Below are positions 35,764-44,774 of a DNA stretch of 64,000 nt, piece after piece. This DNA comes from a bacterium ADurb.Bin157 (GTDB lineage: Bacteria; Muiribacteriota; Ozemobacteria; Ozemobacterales; Ozemobacteraceae). The notes beneath the pieces were generated by a model that was given only the letters and a program-made list of their open reading frames with translations, was not told the origin of the DNA and did no database searches. Position 1 is the first letter of the stretch, and each line of letters begins with the position of its first letter. A program made the position numbers and the translations under genes. The stretch lies in assembly GCA_002070375.1 (NCBI GenBank), contig MWDD01000005.1, positions 1 through 64,000 of the forward strand, in the 5' to 3' direction.

Positions 35764-36855
35764 TCATATTGCAACAAGTCGGGCAGCGAAAAGAGTTAAG
35801 CCTATAAGAGCAAGCATCATTCCCACTATCCAGAATCTGATTACAACTTTTTCTTCCGCCCATCCGCACAATTCAAAATGATGGTGAATCGGACTCATTT
35901 TGAATATTCTTTTACCTTTTGTAATTTTAAAGTAGCTAACCTGTAAAATAACAGATAATGCTTCCAGCACAAAAATGCCTCCCACGATTGCTAAGAATAT
36001 TTCGGTTTTAGTGCATAAAGCAATCGAGCCAATTGTGCCACCCAGAGCCAAGGAACCTGTGTCTCCCATAAAAACAGCTGCAGGATGGGAATTATGCCAC
36101 AAAAAGCCTATGCAACCTCCGACAATAGAAGCGCACATAATGCACAACTCACCGACTCCCGGAATATAAGCAACTCCCAAGTGTCTGGCAAAAATCATAT
36201 GTCCGCAAACGTAACAAAAAAACAAAAAAGGCACTGTTGCAACTGTCATAGTTCCTGCTGCAAGACCGTCAAGACCGTCAGTTAAATTTACCGCATTAGT
36301 TGTTCCTACAATAACCGCTACCGCAAAAAGAATATAGACCCAACCCAAGTCCAAAGACCCAAAGACAGGAACCTGCGTTGAGGTTGGCATAAGTGGAATC
36401 GAGTTAAGTTCACCCGGCAAATTAAGTTCAAATCTGAGTCCGGGGTAATGCTTAATGGCAAAGGCAGCTGCCAAAGCCACAACAATTTGTCCAACCATTT
36501 TTTGTGTTGCCGTAAGACCTAATGATCTTGCTTTAACAACTTTTGTCACATCGTCAAAAAAACCAATCAACCCCATTCCGGCCGTTACAAGCAAAGAAAT
36601 TGTCACATAGGGGTTTAGTTTTGCCCACAAAATGGTTGTTACGACCAACGGGATCAAGATAATTATTCCGCCCATTGTAGGAACACCGATTTTTTTAAGG
36701 TGCTCTTTAACCCCTTCTTCTCTGACTGTTTGGCCAATTTGTCTTGTCTTCAAATTAAAAATGACTCTCGGCGCAATAATCATTGCCAATAAAAAAGAAG
36801 TCACAACAGAAAAAATAATTCTGATAGATAGCGGTTCAAACACTGAACTAAACAA
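35764..36855 (-). CDS. mraY: Phospho-N-acetylmuramoyl-pentapeptide-transferase
   Basis: MraY (363 aa) transfers phospho-MurNAc-pentapeptide to undecaprenyl phosphate, giving lipid I. It has about ten transmembrane helices. The catalytic motifs NLTDGLDGLA, FMGDTGSLALGG and PIHHHFELCGW are intact, and the N-terminal loop has KKIGVPTMGG. The gene follows murF by 36 bp, with a GGAGG site before the ATG. No murD, ftsW or murG follows in this window. Confidence 0.96.
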   Translation of the reverse strand: MFSSVFEPLSIRIIFSVVTSFLLAMIIAPRVIFNLKTRQIGQTVREEGVKEHLKKIGVPTMGGIIILIPLVVTTILWAKLNPYVTISLLVTAGMGLIGFFDDVTKVVKARSLGLTATQKMVGQIVVALAAAFAIKHYPGLRFELNLPGELNSIPLMPTSTQVPVFGSLDLGWVYILFAVAVIVGTTNAVNLTDGLDGLAAGTMTVATVPFLFFCYVCGHMIFARHLGVAYIPGVGELCIMCASIVGGCIGFLWHNSHPAAVFMGDTGSLALGGTIGSIALCTKTEIFLAIVGGIFVLEALSVILQVSYFKITKGKRIFKMSPIHHHFELCGWAEEKVVIRFWIVGMMLALIGLTLFAARLVAI

Positions 36856-36891
36856 TGTCGGCCTCCTGTTTATGAAACTGCTGTATCTTTA

Positions 36892-38298
36892 TTAGTGCAG
36901 ATTCTTGCCCAAGTCAGGCCAAATTTTTTGCACAATATTTTCAAAGTGCATTCCTCGGCTTGCTTTGAAAAGAACGGTCGAGCCTTTTTGCAGTTTTCCT
37001 CTTAATAACTCGGCCGTTTCGGTCTCAGAATTTAGCTTTATTGCGCGATTAGCGGGCATACCATTATTAAGAGCTTCCGCAACGGTATATTTAACATCGT
37101 CTCCCAGACATAACAAGTAATCTAATGAAGCGTCAGAAGCCTGTTTTCCTAAGATTCTGTGATATTCTTCAGAAACTTCTCCAAGCTCGCGCATATCGCC
37201 GATAACGGCAATTTTCAAATTTGAATCACAGTCTGACAAATATCTTAATGCTTCTTTCATTGAAGCCGGATTAGCATTATAACAATCTAATATTATTGTT
37301 ACACCGTCTTTGATTATCTTTTCCATTCTTGCGCTTACAGGGGCGTAAGATTCTAATCGTTTAATAAATTTTTCAATTTTTTGAGGGGCCAAGCTTGAGC
37401 ACAATGCAAGTGCGGCAACAGCATTAAATGCATTATGGCGACCCGGAACGTTTAACAAACATTTATATTTGTCAGTCTTCCAAGAAACACAAAATTTTGT
37501 GTTGTCAGCAGAAGAAATAATATCAGTTATCTTGAATTCAGAGGAATTTGATTCGCCAAAAGAAACAAGCTTACATTTTTTACCGGCTTGCTCAAAAATG
37601 TGTGTAAATTCTGTATCTGAAGGAAATACAGCAATGTTTCCGATTGTATTCAAACCTTCGATGATTTCAGATTTAGCTCTCGCAATATTTTCGAGAGTTC
37701 CCAGAATACCGATGTGAGCGGGGCCGACATTACTTATTACTGCGGCATCGGGGTTGGCAATTTTACAAAGCTCTGTTATTTCATTTCTGTGGTTCATACC
37801 CATTTCAATTATCGCATAATCGCTTTTTGGGTTTGTTTCAAGCAATGTAAGAGGCAGACCTATGTGATTGTTAAAATTACCCTTTGTCATGCTGCACAGG
37901 CTGTCATCAGATAGCAAATGATAAATCATTGATCTGGTGGTTGTTTTTCCGTTGCTTCCTGTAACACCAATAAAAACAGTGTTTTTTAAAGAATTTCTGT
38001 AATAATTAGCGGCTTTTTGCAAAGCAGTTACAGTGTCTTCAACTAAAATCACCGAAACATCGCCTTTTTCACAGTTAAAAGATAATTCAGAAACTAACAA
38101 GGCACCGGCCCCGGCCTCTGCCGCAGACTCACAAAACTTATGACCGTTATGGTTTTCACCTTTTATGGCTATATACATGCAATCCGGAGTTATTTTTCTG
38201 CTGTCTATAGAAAACCCTGATATGTTTTTACCGTTATCTTTGATTATTTTACCAGAAACTGCATCGGCAAACTCTTTTATCTGCCAAGTTTTAATCAT
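36892..38298 (-). CDS. murF: UDP-N-acetylmuramoyl-tripeptide--D-alanyl-D-alanine ligase
   Basis: MurF (468 aa) adds D-Ala-D-Ala to the UDP-MurNAc-tripeptide. The ATP loop is GVTGSNGKTTT, followed by YAIIEMGMNHRNEI with the metal-binding glutamate, SNVGPAHIG, PGRHNAFNAVAAL and the C-terminal DCYNANPASMKEAL block. Three-domain Mur ligase architecture and length are normal. Its first codons overlap the end of murE by 8 bp, giving translational coupling. Confidence 0.96.
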   Translation of the reverse strand: MIKTWQIKEFADAVSGKIIKDNGKNISGFSIDSRKITPDCMYIAIKGENHNGHKFCESAAEAGAGALLVSELSFNCEKGDVSVILVEDTVTALQKAANYYRNSLKNTVFIGVTGSNGKTTTRSMIYHLLSDDSLCSMTKGNFNNHIGLPLTLLETNPKSDYAIIEMGMNHRNEITELCKIANPDAAVISNVGPAHIGILGTLENIARAKSEIIEGLNTIGNIAVFPSDTEFTHIFEQAGKKCKLVSFGESNSSEFKITDIISSADNTKFCVSWKTDKYKCLLNVPGRHNAFNAVAALALCSSLAPQKIEKFIKRLESYAPVSARMEKIIKDGVTIILDCYNANPASMKEALRYLSDCDSNLKIAVIGDMRELGEVSEEYHRILGKQASDASLDYLLCLGDDVKYTVAEALNNGMPANRAIKLNSETETAELLRGKLQKGSTVLFKASRGMHFENIVQKIWPDLGKNLH

Positions 38299-39775
38299 GT
38301 TCAGTCACCTTAAAAAAACTCAGCGCTATTTCTCTGTCATCAAAAGGCACAGTCCTGTCGGAAAAATACTGCCCTGTTTCGTGCCCTTTTCCGGCTATTA
38401 CTACTGTGTCTCCGGCCTTAGCAAGCTTTAAAGCAGTGTTTATGGCAACTTTTCTGTCCGCATCATTAATTACGGTCTTTTGCGTATTATCATCAGAAAT
38501 TCCGGATAAAATCTGCTTAATAATTTCATCCGGGTCTTCATTTCTGGGGTTATCGCTTGTTACAACAACGACATCAGAGTAATCATATGCCACTTTTCCC
38601 ATTATCGGGCGTTTTTCTCTTGAACGATTTCCGCCACACCCAAAAACAGTAATCATTTTATTTTTGGTAATTTCTTTCATTGCTGTCAATACATTTTTGA
38701 GAGCATCGGGGCTGTGAGCATAATCAACCACAACATTTATACCGGAACTGTTAGGGATAGTCTCAAGTCTTCCGGGAACGTTTTTCAATGCCAAAATTCC
38801 GGCGCTTATATATTCGTTATTAACTCCTGCCTCAGTGCACATTGCCGCTGCCATCAACGCATTAAAAACGTTATATTCGCCGGGAATATTCAGATGACAT
38901 TGATTCTTTTCTCTATTTCGGGTGCAAATTTGAAAATCGCTTCCAATACCGCTCATTCTCAAGTTTTCGCAATAATAATCAGCATCATGATTATGGACAG
39001 AAACGGTTTTAGTTTTAAGACCGGCTTCTTTACATTCCTTTGCCATTCTGATTCCGTAGTCACAGTCTATACCAATGATACAAGGCTTATTTAATGATTC
39101 AATTTCTGTAAAAAACTTTTTTTTAGTATTGAAATAGTCTTCCATGTCCGGATGAAACTCTGTATGCTCTAAAGATAAATTGGTAAAAGCGGCAACAGCA
39201 AAATTTAGGTTTTTTACACGCCAGTTTTTTAAGCCATGAGAACTAACTTCTATAACGCCGTTTTTTATTCCGTTATATAAACATTTTTGGCTCATTTCTT
39301 GGATTGATGCAGATTCCGGGGTTGTATTAACTGCAGCAACTTTTTCAATCTCTAAGTCGTATTCTATTGTCCCTATTCTAAAAGCACTTCCATATGCCTG
39401 TCTGAGAATACTTTGAACCAGATAAGTAATAGTGGTTTTTCCTTTTGTACCGGTTATTCCAAAGAGTTTCAAAGATTTGGTCGGATTATCATAAAACAAT
39501 GCCGCTGTTTCAGACAATGCCTTTCTTGCATCCGAAACCTTTACAATAGAAACTTCGATATTTTTTCTTATGCCTTCGAGCATTATTGCGGCAGCGCCTC
39601 TTTCGAGCGCATCAAAAATAAAAGTGCAGCCATCTATGTGTTGACCGGGCAAAGCGACAAAAAGATTGCCTTTTTTCACTTTTCTGGAATCGTATGCTAT
39701 TCCGGTAATTTCAATATCAAGAGGGCCTCCTGTCGATTCGACATTAGAGGGCAATATACTGCGCAAAGTTTTCAT
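38291..39775 (-). CDS. murE: UDP-N-acetylmuramoylalanyl-D-glutamate--2,6-diaminopimelate ligase
   Basis: MurE (494 aa) adds the third stem-peptide residue. The ATP loop GITGTKGKTT, the NTTPESASIQ substrate segment, EVSSHGLKNWRV and PGRLETI are present. The specificity motif DNPRNEDP is the form that recognises meso-diaminopimelate rather than lysine, so the wall is of the DAP type. GGAG lies about 11 bp before the ATG. It follows enzyme I by 74 bp with no terminator between, so murE-murF-mraY can be read from the PTS transcript. Confidence 0.96.
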   Translation of the reverse strand: MKTLRSILPSNVESTGGPLDIEITGIAYDSRKVKKGNLFVALPGQHIDGCTFIFDALERGAAAIMLEGIRKNIEVSIVKVSDARKALSETAALFYDNPTKSLKLFGITGTKGKTTITYLVQSILRQAYGSAFRIGTIEYDLEIEKVAAVNTTPESASIQEMSQKCLYNGIKNGVIEVSSHGLKNWRVKNLNFAVAAFTNLSLEHTEFHPDMEDYFNTKKKFFTEIESLNKPCIIGIDCDYGIRMAKECKEAGLKTKTVSVHNHDADYYCENLRMSGIGSDFQICTRNREKNQCHLNIPGEYNVFNALMAAAMCTEAGVNNEYISAGILALKNVPGRLETIPNSSGINVVVDYAHSPDALKNVLTAMKEITKNKMITVFGCGGNRSREKRPIMGKVAYDYSDVVVVTSDNPRNEDPDEIIKQILSGISDDNTQKTVINDADRKVAINTALKLAKAGDTVVIAGKGHETGQYFSDRTVPFDDREIALSFFKVTEHD

Positions 39776-39849
39776 ATATATAATACTCCGAAGAAAGGCA
39801 AAATAATCAGTAATGAATTGTATCAGTTTTTTGATTTCAAATAAAGATA

Positions 39850-41556
39850 TTATGACAGAAACTTATGCTTAATTATTTCTCTGACATCAGAATCTGATAC
39901 ATCGCCAAGATGCGTATCTATAATTTTTGTTACTTCTTTTCTGTTTAATTTGGGTATAATGGACATAATTCTGTCAATGGCGGCAGGTCTCATTGAAAAA
40001 TCTTCGATACCGATTCCCAATAATGCAATAAAACCAACAGGGTCAGCAGCCATTTCACCACATATTCCTACTTTTATTCCCAATTTATTGGCCTTTTTTA
40101 CTGTTTTATAAAGCATTCTTAAGAAAGCGGAACTCATATGATCCACAAGTCCTGCAAGTTTTTCATTTGTTCTGTCAATTGCATAAAAGAACTGCAATAA
40201 GTCGTTAGTTCCTATACTTATATATTTGGTATATGCAGCAATTTCATCTAAAATAAAACATGCCGAAGGCACTTCAAGCATTATTCCCCATTCGGGTATT
40301 ATTTTAGGTTTCAACTCAGAGATTACTCTGTCATAGAGATCTTTTATTGCTGCCAGCTCAGACGGAACAGAAACCATAGGGAAAATTATAATGCAGTTTC
40401 CAAACTGCGCGGCCTTAATCATAGCTCTAAGCTGTGGCTCTAATATGTCCGGTCTTGATAAAGAAAATCTAACAGACCTAAAACCCATTGCAGGGTTTTC
40501 TTCGGTTCCGAGTGGCAAATAGCGCAATGGTTTGTCTGAACCTATATCAATTGTTCGCAAAACAGTTAATTCAGATGCGGCAGAAACTACCTTCGAATAG
40601 ACATCACACTGAAATTTTTCCGACGGCACATCCATGCTTTCCATGAAAACAAACTCGCTTCTAAAAAGCCCAATTCTTTTAATATTAAGCTTTTCAAGAA
40701 AACACAATTCTTCAGTTCTGGCTATGTTTGCCGCAATATTCAACTTAAAACCGTCGGCAGTAATATCTGATTTTAAGCTTTCAGAAAAATCTTCTTTTAA
40801 TTCTTCATTCAAATCACTTATTTCAGATTCTTTTGGGTTTAAAATCAACTTACAAGATTCTCTGGTATCAAGAAGAACAAGATCACCGGTATGAACTCCG
40901 AGAGAGAAATTAACTAATCCGAATATTGACGGTATTCCCAGGGCACCGGCCAATATTGCAACATGCGAAGTTGCTCCGCCCGTATCCAGGCAGACGCCTT
41001 TTAGGTTTCCTCTTGCAAAATCAAGAATTTCACTGGGAGTAACTTCTTGTGCAACCAGCACGTAAGGCTCGTCACCAATTTCGGTAGCGGGCCCTTCTAA
41101 CCCCATGAGGTGTCTGAGTAATCTGTCTCCGACATCTTTTATGTCTATGGCTCTTTCACGCAAATATGGATCTTCTATTGCGGAAAAAACACTCTGCAGC
41201 TTGTCAACTATATCTCTTACAATACTTTCGACATTGACTTTTTCCTCTTTGAGGCGCTTTATCATGCGAGGTTTAAATTGTGGGTCTTCAAGCATAAGCA
41301 AGTGTGAATCAAAAATAGCGGCATATTGTTCTCCATGTCTTTGTTTCGCCACTTCTCTAAAATTCTGAATATCCGCTGCAGTCATTTTGATAGCAGTTTC
41401 AAGACGCTCTATTTCGGCGTTAACTTGATCATCGGCGAGAGGAGTCTGCTTAACTTCTATTCTTTTCCTAAATACATAGCTTCTTGCTACACATGCGCCG
41501 TGAGAACCAACAATTCCCTGCATTACAACAGAGTGTTTTTGCGCAGAATCAGTCAT
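39850..41556 (-). CDS. ptsI: PTS enzyme I (phosphoenolpyruvate-protein phosphotransferase)
   Basis: Enzyme I (568 aa) takes phosphate from phosphoenolpyruvate to HPr. The active-site histidine is H198 in GGATSHVAILA. The HPr-binding helical part lies before it, and the C-terminal PEP-binding barrel has LFRSEFVFM, NPAMGFRSVR, GTNDLLQFFYAIDR and GICGEMAADP with the conserved cysteine. The ATG at 41556 comes one base after the HPr stop, with GAGGAG (in the HPr end) about 10 bp upstream. A longer in-frame start at 41577 inside ptsH is less likely. Confidence 0.95.
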   Translation of the reverse strand: MTDSAQKHSVVMQGIVGSHGACVARSYVFRKRIEVKQTPLADDQVNAEIERLETAIKMTAADIQNFREVAKQRHGEQYAAIFDSHLLMLEDPQFKPRMIKRLKEEKVNVESIVRDIVDKLQSVFSAIEDPYLRERAIDIKDVGDRLLRHLMGLEGPATEIGDEPYVLVAQEVTPSEILDFARGNLKGVCLDTGGATSHVAILAGALGIPSIFGLVNFSLGVHTGDLVLLDTRESCKLILNPKESEISDLNEELKEDFSESLKSDITADGFKLNIAANIARTEELCFLEKLNIKRIGLFRSEFVFMESMDVPSEKFQCDVYSKVVSAASELTVLRTIDIGSDKPLRYLPLGTEENPAMGFRSVRFSLSRPDILEPQLRAMIKAAQFGNCIIIFPMVSVPSELAAIKDLYDRVISELKPKIIPEWGIMLEVPSACFILDEIAAYTKYISIGTNDLLQFFYAIDRTNEKLAGLVDHMSSAFLRMLYKTVKKANKLGIKVGICGEMAADPVGFIALLGIGIEDFSMRPAAIDRIMSIIPKLNRKEVTKIIDTHLGDVSDSDVREIIKHKFLS

Positions 41557-41557
41557 T

Positions 41558-41830
41558 TCATGCAAGCTCCTCGCCAAAACCGCTCTCGATTAGTTCAGAG
41601 ATAGACTGAACGGCGTCGGATTCATCCTCACCGTCTGCCGTGACTACAATTTTTTGCCCCGGCCCGGCAGCAAGCATCATAACCCCCAAAATGCTTTTGG
41701 CATTTATTTCAGTATCTTCTTTTATCAGCTGAATTTCTGACTGATACTTACTTGCCATTTTGACCACCAGAGAGGCAGGACGCGCGTGAAGGCCCAATTT
41801 GTTTTTAATTTCAACTTCTTTTCTTTTCAT
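41558..41830 (-). CDS. ptsH: PTS phosphocarrier protein HPr
   Basis: HPr (90 aa) relays phosphate from enzyme I to the IIA domain. H15 in GLHARPAS is the phosphorylation site. S46 in INAKSILGVMMLA stands exactly at the position phosphorylated by HPr kinase in catabolite control, so such regulation is possible; no hprK is in this window. GGAAAA lies before the ATG. It lies 10 bp after the IID gene and directly before ptsI. Confidence 0.97.
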   Translation of the reverse strand: MKRKEVEIKNKLGLHARPASLVVKMASKYQSEIQLIKEDTEINAKSILGVMMLAAGPGQKIVVTADGEDESDAVQSISELIESGFGEELA

Positions 41831-41840
41831 ACCATTTTCC

Positions 41841-42650
41841 TTAAATCAGGATACCCCAGTGATACAAAACTAGGGCTAATATCATAAGCAGAAAGGATAT
41901 CAACAAGACATCCACTCGTGCTCGGCAACCTATCATACCAAGAGCGACAAGCAATGTTGCACCGATTCCTTGTACTACCTTCTCACCAAAGTAAAAAAAT
42001 TCCATAGGCAAATTAGTCAACAAGAAAGGCGTATGCACGTTAACATGATTTGGAATCATGTAAGCCAGCAAAACCAGAGTTCCATATCTAAGATTCTGTC
42101 TAATTTGCGGGAACTGAAACTTTTTCAAAGATCTGATAACATGAGTTCCCTCGACATAACCCCAAAAGATTCCTGCAAACCTGAAATACAAATGAGGTAT
42201 GTTATACAATATCAGGAAAAACAACGGAGTCAACATATAATTGCCCGAAGCAAAAATCAGCGATGCAACAGCAACGAATGGCCTCCAACTATCCCAAAAA
42301 AGCCCGTCTCCGATAGCAGCGCAAGCTGTCATCAGACCTTCTTTGGTATCATGAATAACTTCATCACTTATTTCGCCCCTGCTTAAACGCTCTTCGAGGG
42401 CTAACACCACTCCCATTACCACAGAAGCAAAATACGGGTTGGTGTTAAAATATTCAAAATGTCTCATATAAGCATTTTCGCGTGCATTTATGTCATCATA
42501 AATTTTGTCCAAGCCCGGCGAAATTGCATATAAAAAGCCCATACTCATCATGCCTCTATAATTCCAAGATGCTTGAAGAAAAAAGCTTCTAAAAGCTACT
42601 TTAATAAGTGTAGCTTTAGTTAGGGCTCTTTTATTGGGGCTTGAATTCAT
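41841..42650 (-). CDS. PTS mannose/fructose/sorbose family IID component
   Basis: This 269-aa membrane protein shows the EIID features: an amphipathic N-terminal part with FLQASWNYRGMMSMGFLYAI, the conserved FNTNPYFASVVMGVVLALEE segment, and DGLFWDSWRP before a hydrophobic C-terminal half with several helices. With IIC it forms the sugar channel of mannose-type PTS permeases. It overlaps the IIC stop by 4 bp (ATGA-type coupling). Substrate cannot be told from sequence. Confidence 0.93.
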   Translation of the reverse strand: MNSSPNKRALTKATLIKVAFRSFFLQASWNYRGMMSMGFLYAISPGLDKIYDDINARENAYMRHFEYFNTNPYFASVVMGVVLALEERLSRGEISDEVIHDTKEGLMTACAAIGDGLFWDSWRPFVAVASLIFASGNYMLTPLFFLILYNIPHLYFRFAGIFWGYVEGTHVIRSLKKFQFPQIRQNLRYGTLVLLAYMIPNHVNVHTPFLLTNLPMEFFYFGEKVVQGIGATLLVALGMIGCRARVDVLLISFLLMILALVLYHWGILI

Positions 42651-43438
42651 TTCTTTTTCCTCGGTCGCGTTTTATACATAACTATTAGTGCGGCGCTTAT
42701 TCCAAGCCAAATTTTAGCGGGCAAAACGGTAAAAAACATAATTGCCGCTACAAAATACTTAAGTTCAGTTTTTTCTTTTAAACACATACTGGCAAGCACA
42801 GCAAACCCGACAGCAGGCAAAAGACCTTGTACAACTATAAAGCCGCTGCTGTGTTTTAAACTTATCGTCTGAGTAAAATATTTAAGCGGTTCCACACCAA
42901 ACCAAACGATTAAAAAACAAAAAATGAAGGCTTTTGTAAAAGTAAAAAACCCGCCCAGAGTATGCCCAAGAGATATGGCCCAAAATTGATTATCTTCAAT
43001 TTTCTGATTAACCCAGTTATCTACACCGGTATTCAAACGCCTGACAAACATGTCTAAACTGCGACCCAGCAAACCTAAGGCCACCGAAAGCAAAAGAGCT
43101 ACGGTATAACAAACCTCTCTTTCTGAATATGTCTCATAAGAATGTCCTGCTATAAAGCCCAATGCTACCGATAAAACAGATGCAAGAGCAGCGTCTGGGG
43201 GTACATTCATGCCTAATGGCAATTGTTCTATCCATAAAAGCTGTAAAATCACCCCAACCATAAGCCCAAGCTTAAGCCCCATTGCCGCTTCTCCGTATAA
43301 ATTACCAAGAAATAAGCCGGTAAGAGGTGCTGCAACAATTGGCTGCGAAATCATAAATTGCCAAGTCGCGGTAGAGTCTAAATCAACTATACCGCCTATA
43401 AGAGCTATTAGTAATGAAGCTATCAAATGTTCCTGCAT
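42647..43438 (-). CDS. PTS mannose/fructose/sorbose family IIC component
   Basis: This 263-aa polytopic membrane protein has EIIC-Man features: QPIVAAPLTGLFLGNLYGEAA near residues 33-53, LGLMVGVILQLLWIEQLPLG and MNVPPDAALASVL. It forms the sugar-translocating core with IID. It starts one base after the stop of the solute-binding protein gene and overlaps IID, so it is in the same transcript as the ABC-type lipoprotein, an unusual arrangement. Confidence 0.93.
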   Translation of the reverse strand: MQEHLIASLLIALIGGIVDLDSTATWQFMISQPIVAAPLTGLFLGNLYGEAAMGLKLGLMVGVILQLLWIEQLPLGMNVPPDAALASVLSVALGFIAGHSYETYSEREVCYTVALLLSVALGLLGRSLDMFVRRLNTGVDNWVNQKIEDNQFWAISLGHTLGGFFTFTKAFIFCFLIVWFGVEPLKYFTQTISLKHSSGFIVVQGLLPAVGFAVLASMCLKEKTELKYFVAAIMFFTVLPAKIWLGISAALIVMYKTRPRKKK

Positions 43439-43439
43439 T

Positions 43440-44732
43440 TTACTTGTGGTTAGCTTTCCATTCAGCGATTATATCATTAATCGCATATTCCGGTGTTAAA
43501 TCACCATTCAACACGTCTTTGAGTTTATCACCGAGAGGAGCATAAATATCACCTTGAAATTGGCTGACATTTGCTTTACGGCTCATTTGAAGCTGTTTTA
43601 TAAAGACCTGAATATAAGGATCCTGCTTTAACTCAGGTGCAGCAAAAACACTTTTTCGTGCAGGCATACCGTAATTTGCCATAACAAGCTTCTTTTGAGC
43701 TTCGTAAGAAAACATATATCTTGCAAATTTTAAAGCGGCTTCTTGATGTTTAGATTTCTTTGAAATTACTATGGTTTGACAACCTGTAGGAGAAAAGGTA
43801 CCATGAGGTCCGGCAGGTAATTGTGCTATACCGAGATTAGAATTATCTCTTTTAAAATCCGTGCCGTTAATAATTGAACGAATTGCCCAAGGCCCGGTAA
43901 AAATCATACTCACTTGCCCGCTTCCAAAACCGTTTATCATCGTGTTGTAAATTTTTGCACGTAAATTAACCGGCGGCACCGCTTTTAAACGGTCTTTCAA
44001 ATGTAAAAGGTATTCAAAAGCTTTGGTTGCGGCATCAGATCTGATTGCCAAAGAGCCGTCCGGAGCAAAATACTGGCCCCCGAAACCGAAAAAGAAGGGC
44101 TCGAAATACCACCCGTTAGGGTATATAAAAAAGCCATATCTTCCACTATTGCGATCAGTCAATTTTTGAGCGGCAACTAAAAACTCATCAAAATTTATAG
44201 GAACCTTAACGTTATTAGAGGCAAAATGTTTTTTGTTATAAAACAAAGCTAAACAGTCTACCGAAATAGGCATAGCCCACATTTTATCTTGCCAAGAAAC
44301 GAAATCGCGTGCCAAAGGCACCATGTCTTCATATTCTTCTTTAACAACCGATCTTTTTATTTCAGAAACTATGTCGGCAGATGCAAAATCAGGAATCCAA
44401 AACCTGTCAGCACGAAACAAATCCGGGCCTGAGTCTGATTTAACACTTTCTTTAAACTTTTCTCTTGCTTTATAAAATTCAATAAGAATTTCTTCTACTT
44501 CAATTTGTGGGTTTGCATTTGAAAATTCTCTGAGAATTCCAGACATCGCAGCCGCTTCTAAACCTTCCATTGTGTTCCAGAAGACCAACTTTATTTTTTC
44601 ACCCTCAACAGCTTCAGATGAGCTCTTAGAGCAACATCCCACAATAGTTGGCAAAGTATACAAAATTACAGCAATTAAAATTAATGCTGTAAAATTACTA
44701 CTATATTTTTTTATAGAAAATAATGAAATCAT
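43440..44732 (-). CDS. ABC-type sugar solute-binding lipoprotein, embedded in the PTS operon
   Basis: This 430-aa extracellular solute-binding protein (family 1, MalE/UgpB-like) has a lipoprotein signal (hydrophobic residues 14-32, then lipobox IVGC with a second Cys). The family signature appears as the MAMPISVDCLALFYNKKHF type segment, and there are aromatic sugar-stacking candidates in NGWYFEPFFFGFGGQYF and a conserved MIFTGPWAI block. It should bind an oligosaccharide or sugar outside the inner membrane. It is placed between the ABC ATPase and PTS IIC, but no ABC permease gene exists in the window. No clear ribosome-binding site precedes the ATG; a stem-loop does. Confidence 0.9.
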   Translation of the reverse strand: MISLFSIKKYSSNFTALILIAVILYTLPTIVGCCSKSSSEAVEGEKIKLVFWNTMEGLEAAAMSGILREFSNANPQIEVEEILIEFYKAREKFKESVKSDSGPDLFRADRFWIPDFASADIVSEIKRSVVKEEYEDMVPLARDFVSWQDKMWAMPISVDCLALFYNKKHFASNNVKVPINFDEFLVAAQKLTDRNSGRYGFFIYPNGWYFEPFFFGFGGQYFAPDGSLAIRSDAATKAFEYLLHLKDRLKAVPPVNLRAKIYNTMINGFGSGQVSMIFTGPWAIRSIINGTDFKRDNSNLGIAQLPAGPHGTFSPTGCQTIVISKKSKHQEAALKFARYMFSYEAQKKLVMANYGMPARKSVFAAPELKQDPYIQVFIKQLQMSRKANVSQFQGDIYAPLGDKLKDVLNGDLTPEYAINDIIAEWKANHK

Positions 44733-44741
44733 CAGAAAATG

Positions 44742-44763
44742 AGGGGCGATTGATTTCGCCCCT
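44742..44763 (-). promoter_or_regulatory. GC-rich stem-loop between the ABC ATPase and solute-binding protein genes
   Basis: A perfect 8-bp stem AGGGGCGA/TCGCCCCT with a 6-nt loop lies in the 42-bp gap. In the minus sense it is followed by TCATTTTC, a poor T-tract. It could be an attenuator, an mRNA-stability element or an mRNA-processing site that sets different levels for the genes on either side. Confidence 0.6.
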
Positions 44764-44774
44764 TAGTTTTGGTC

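Noticed and set aside
41970-42386. 138-codon plus-strand frame inside the IID gene
   Set aside because: The IID motifs are intact on the minus strand and no promoter or start signal supports the opposite frame.
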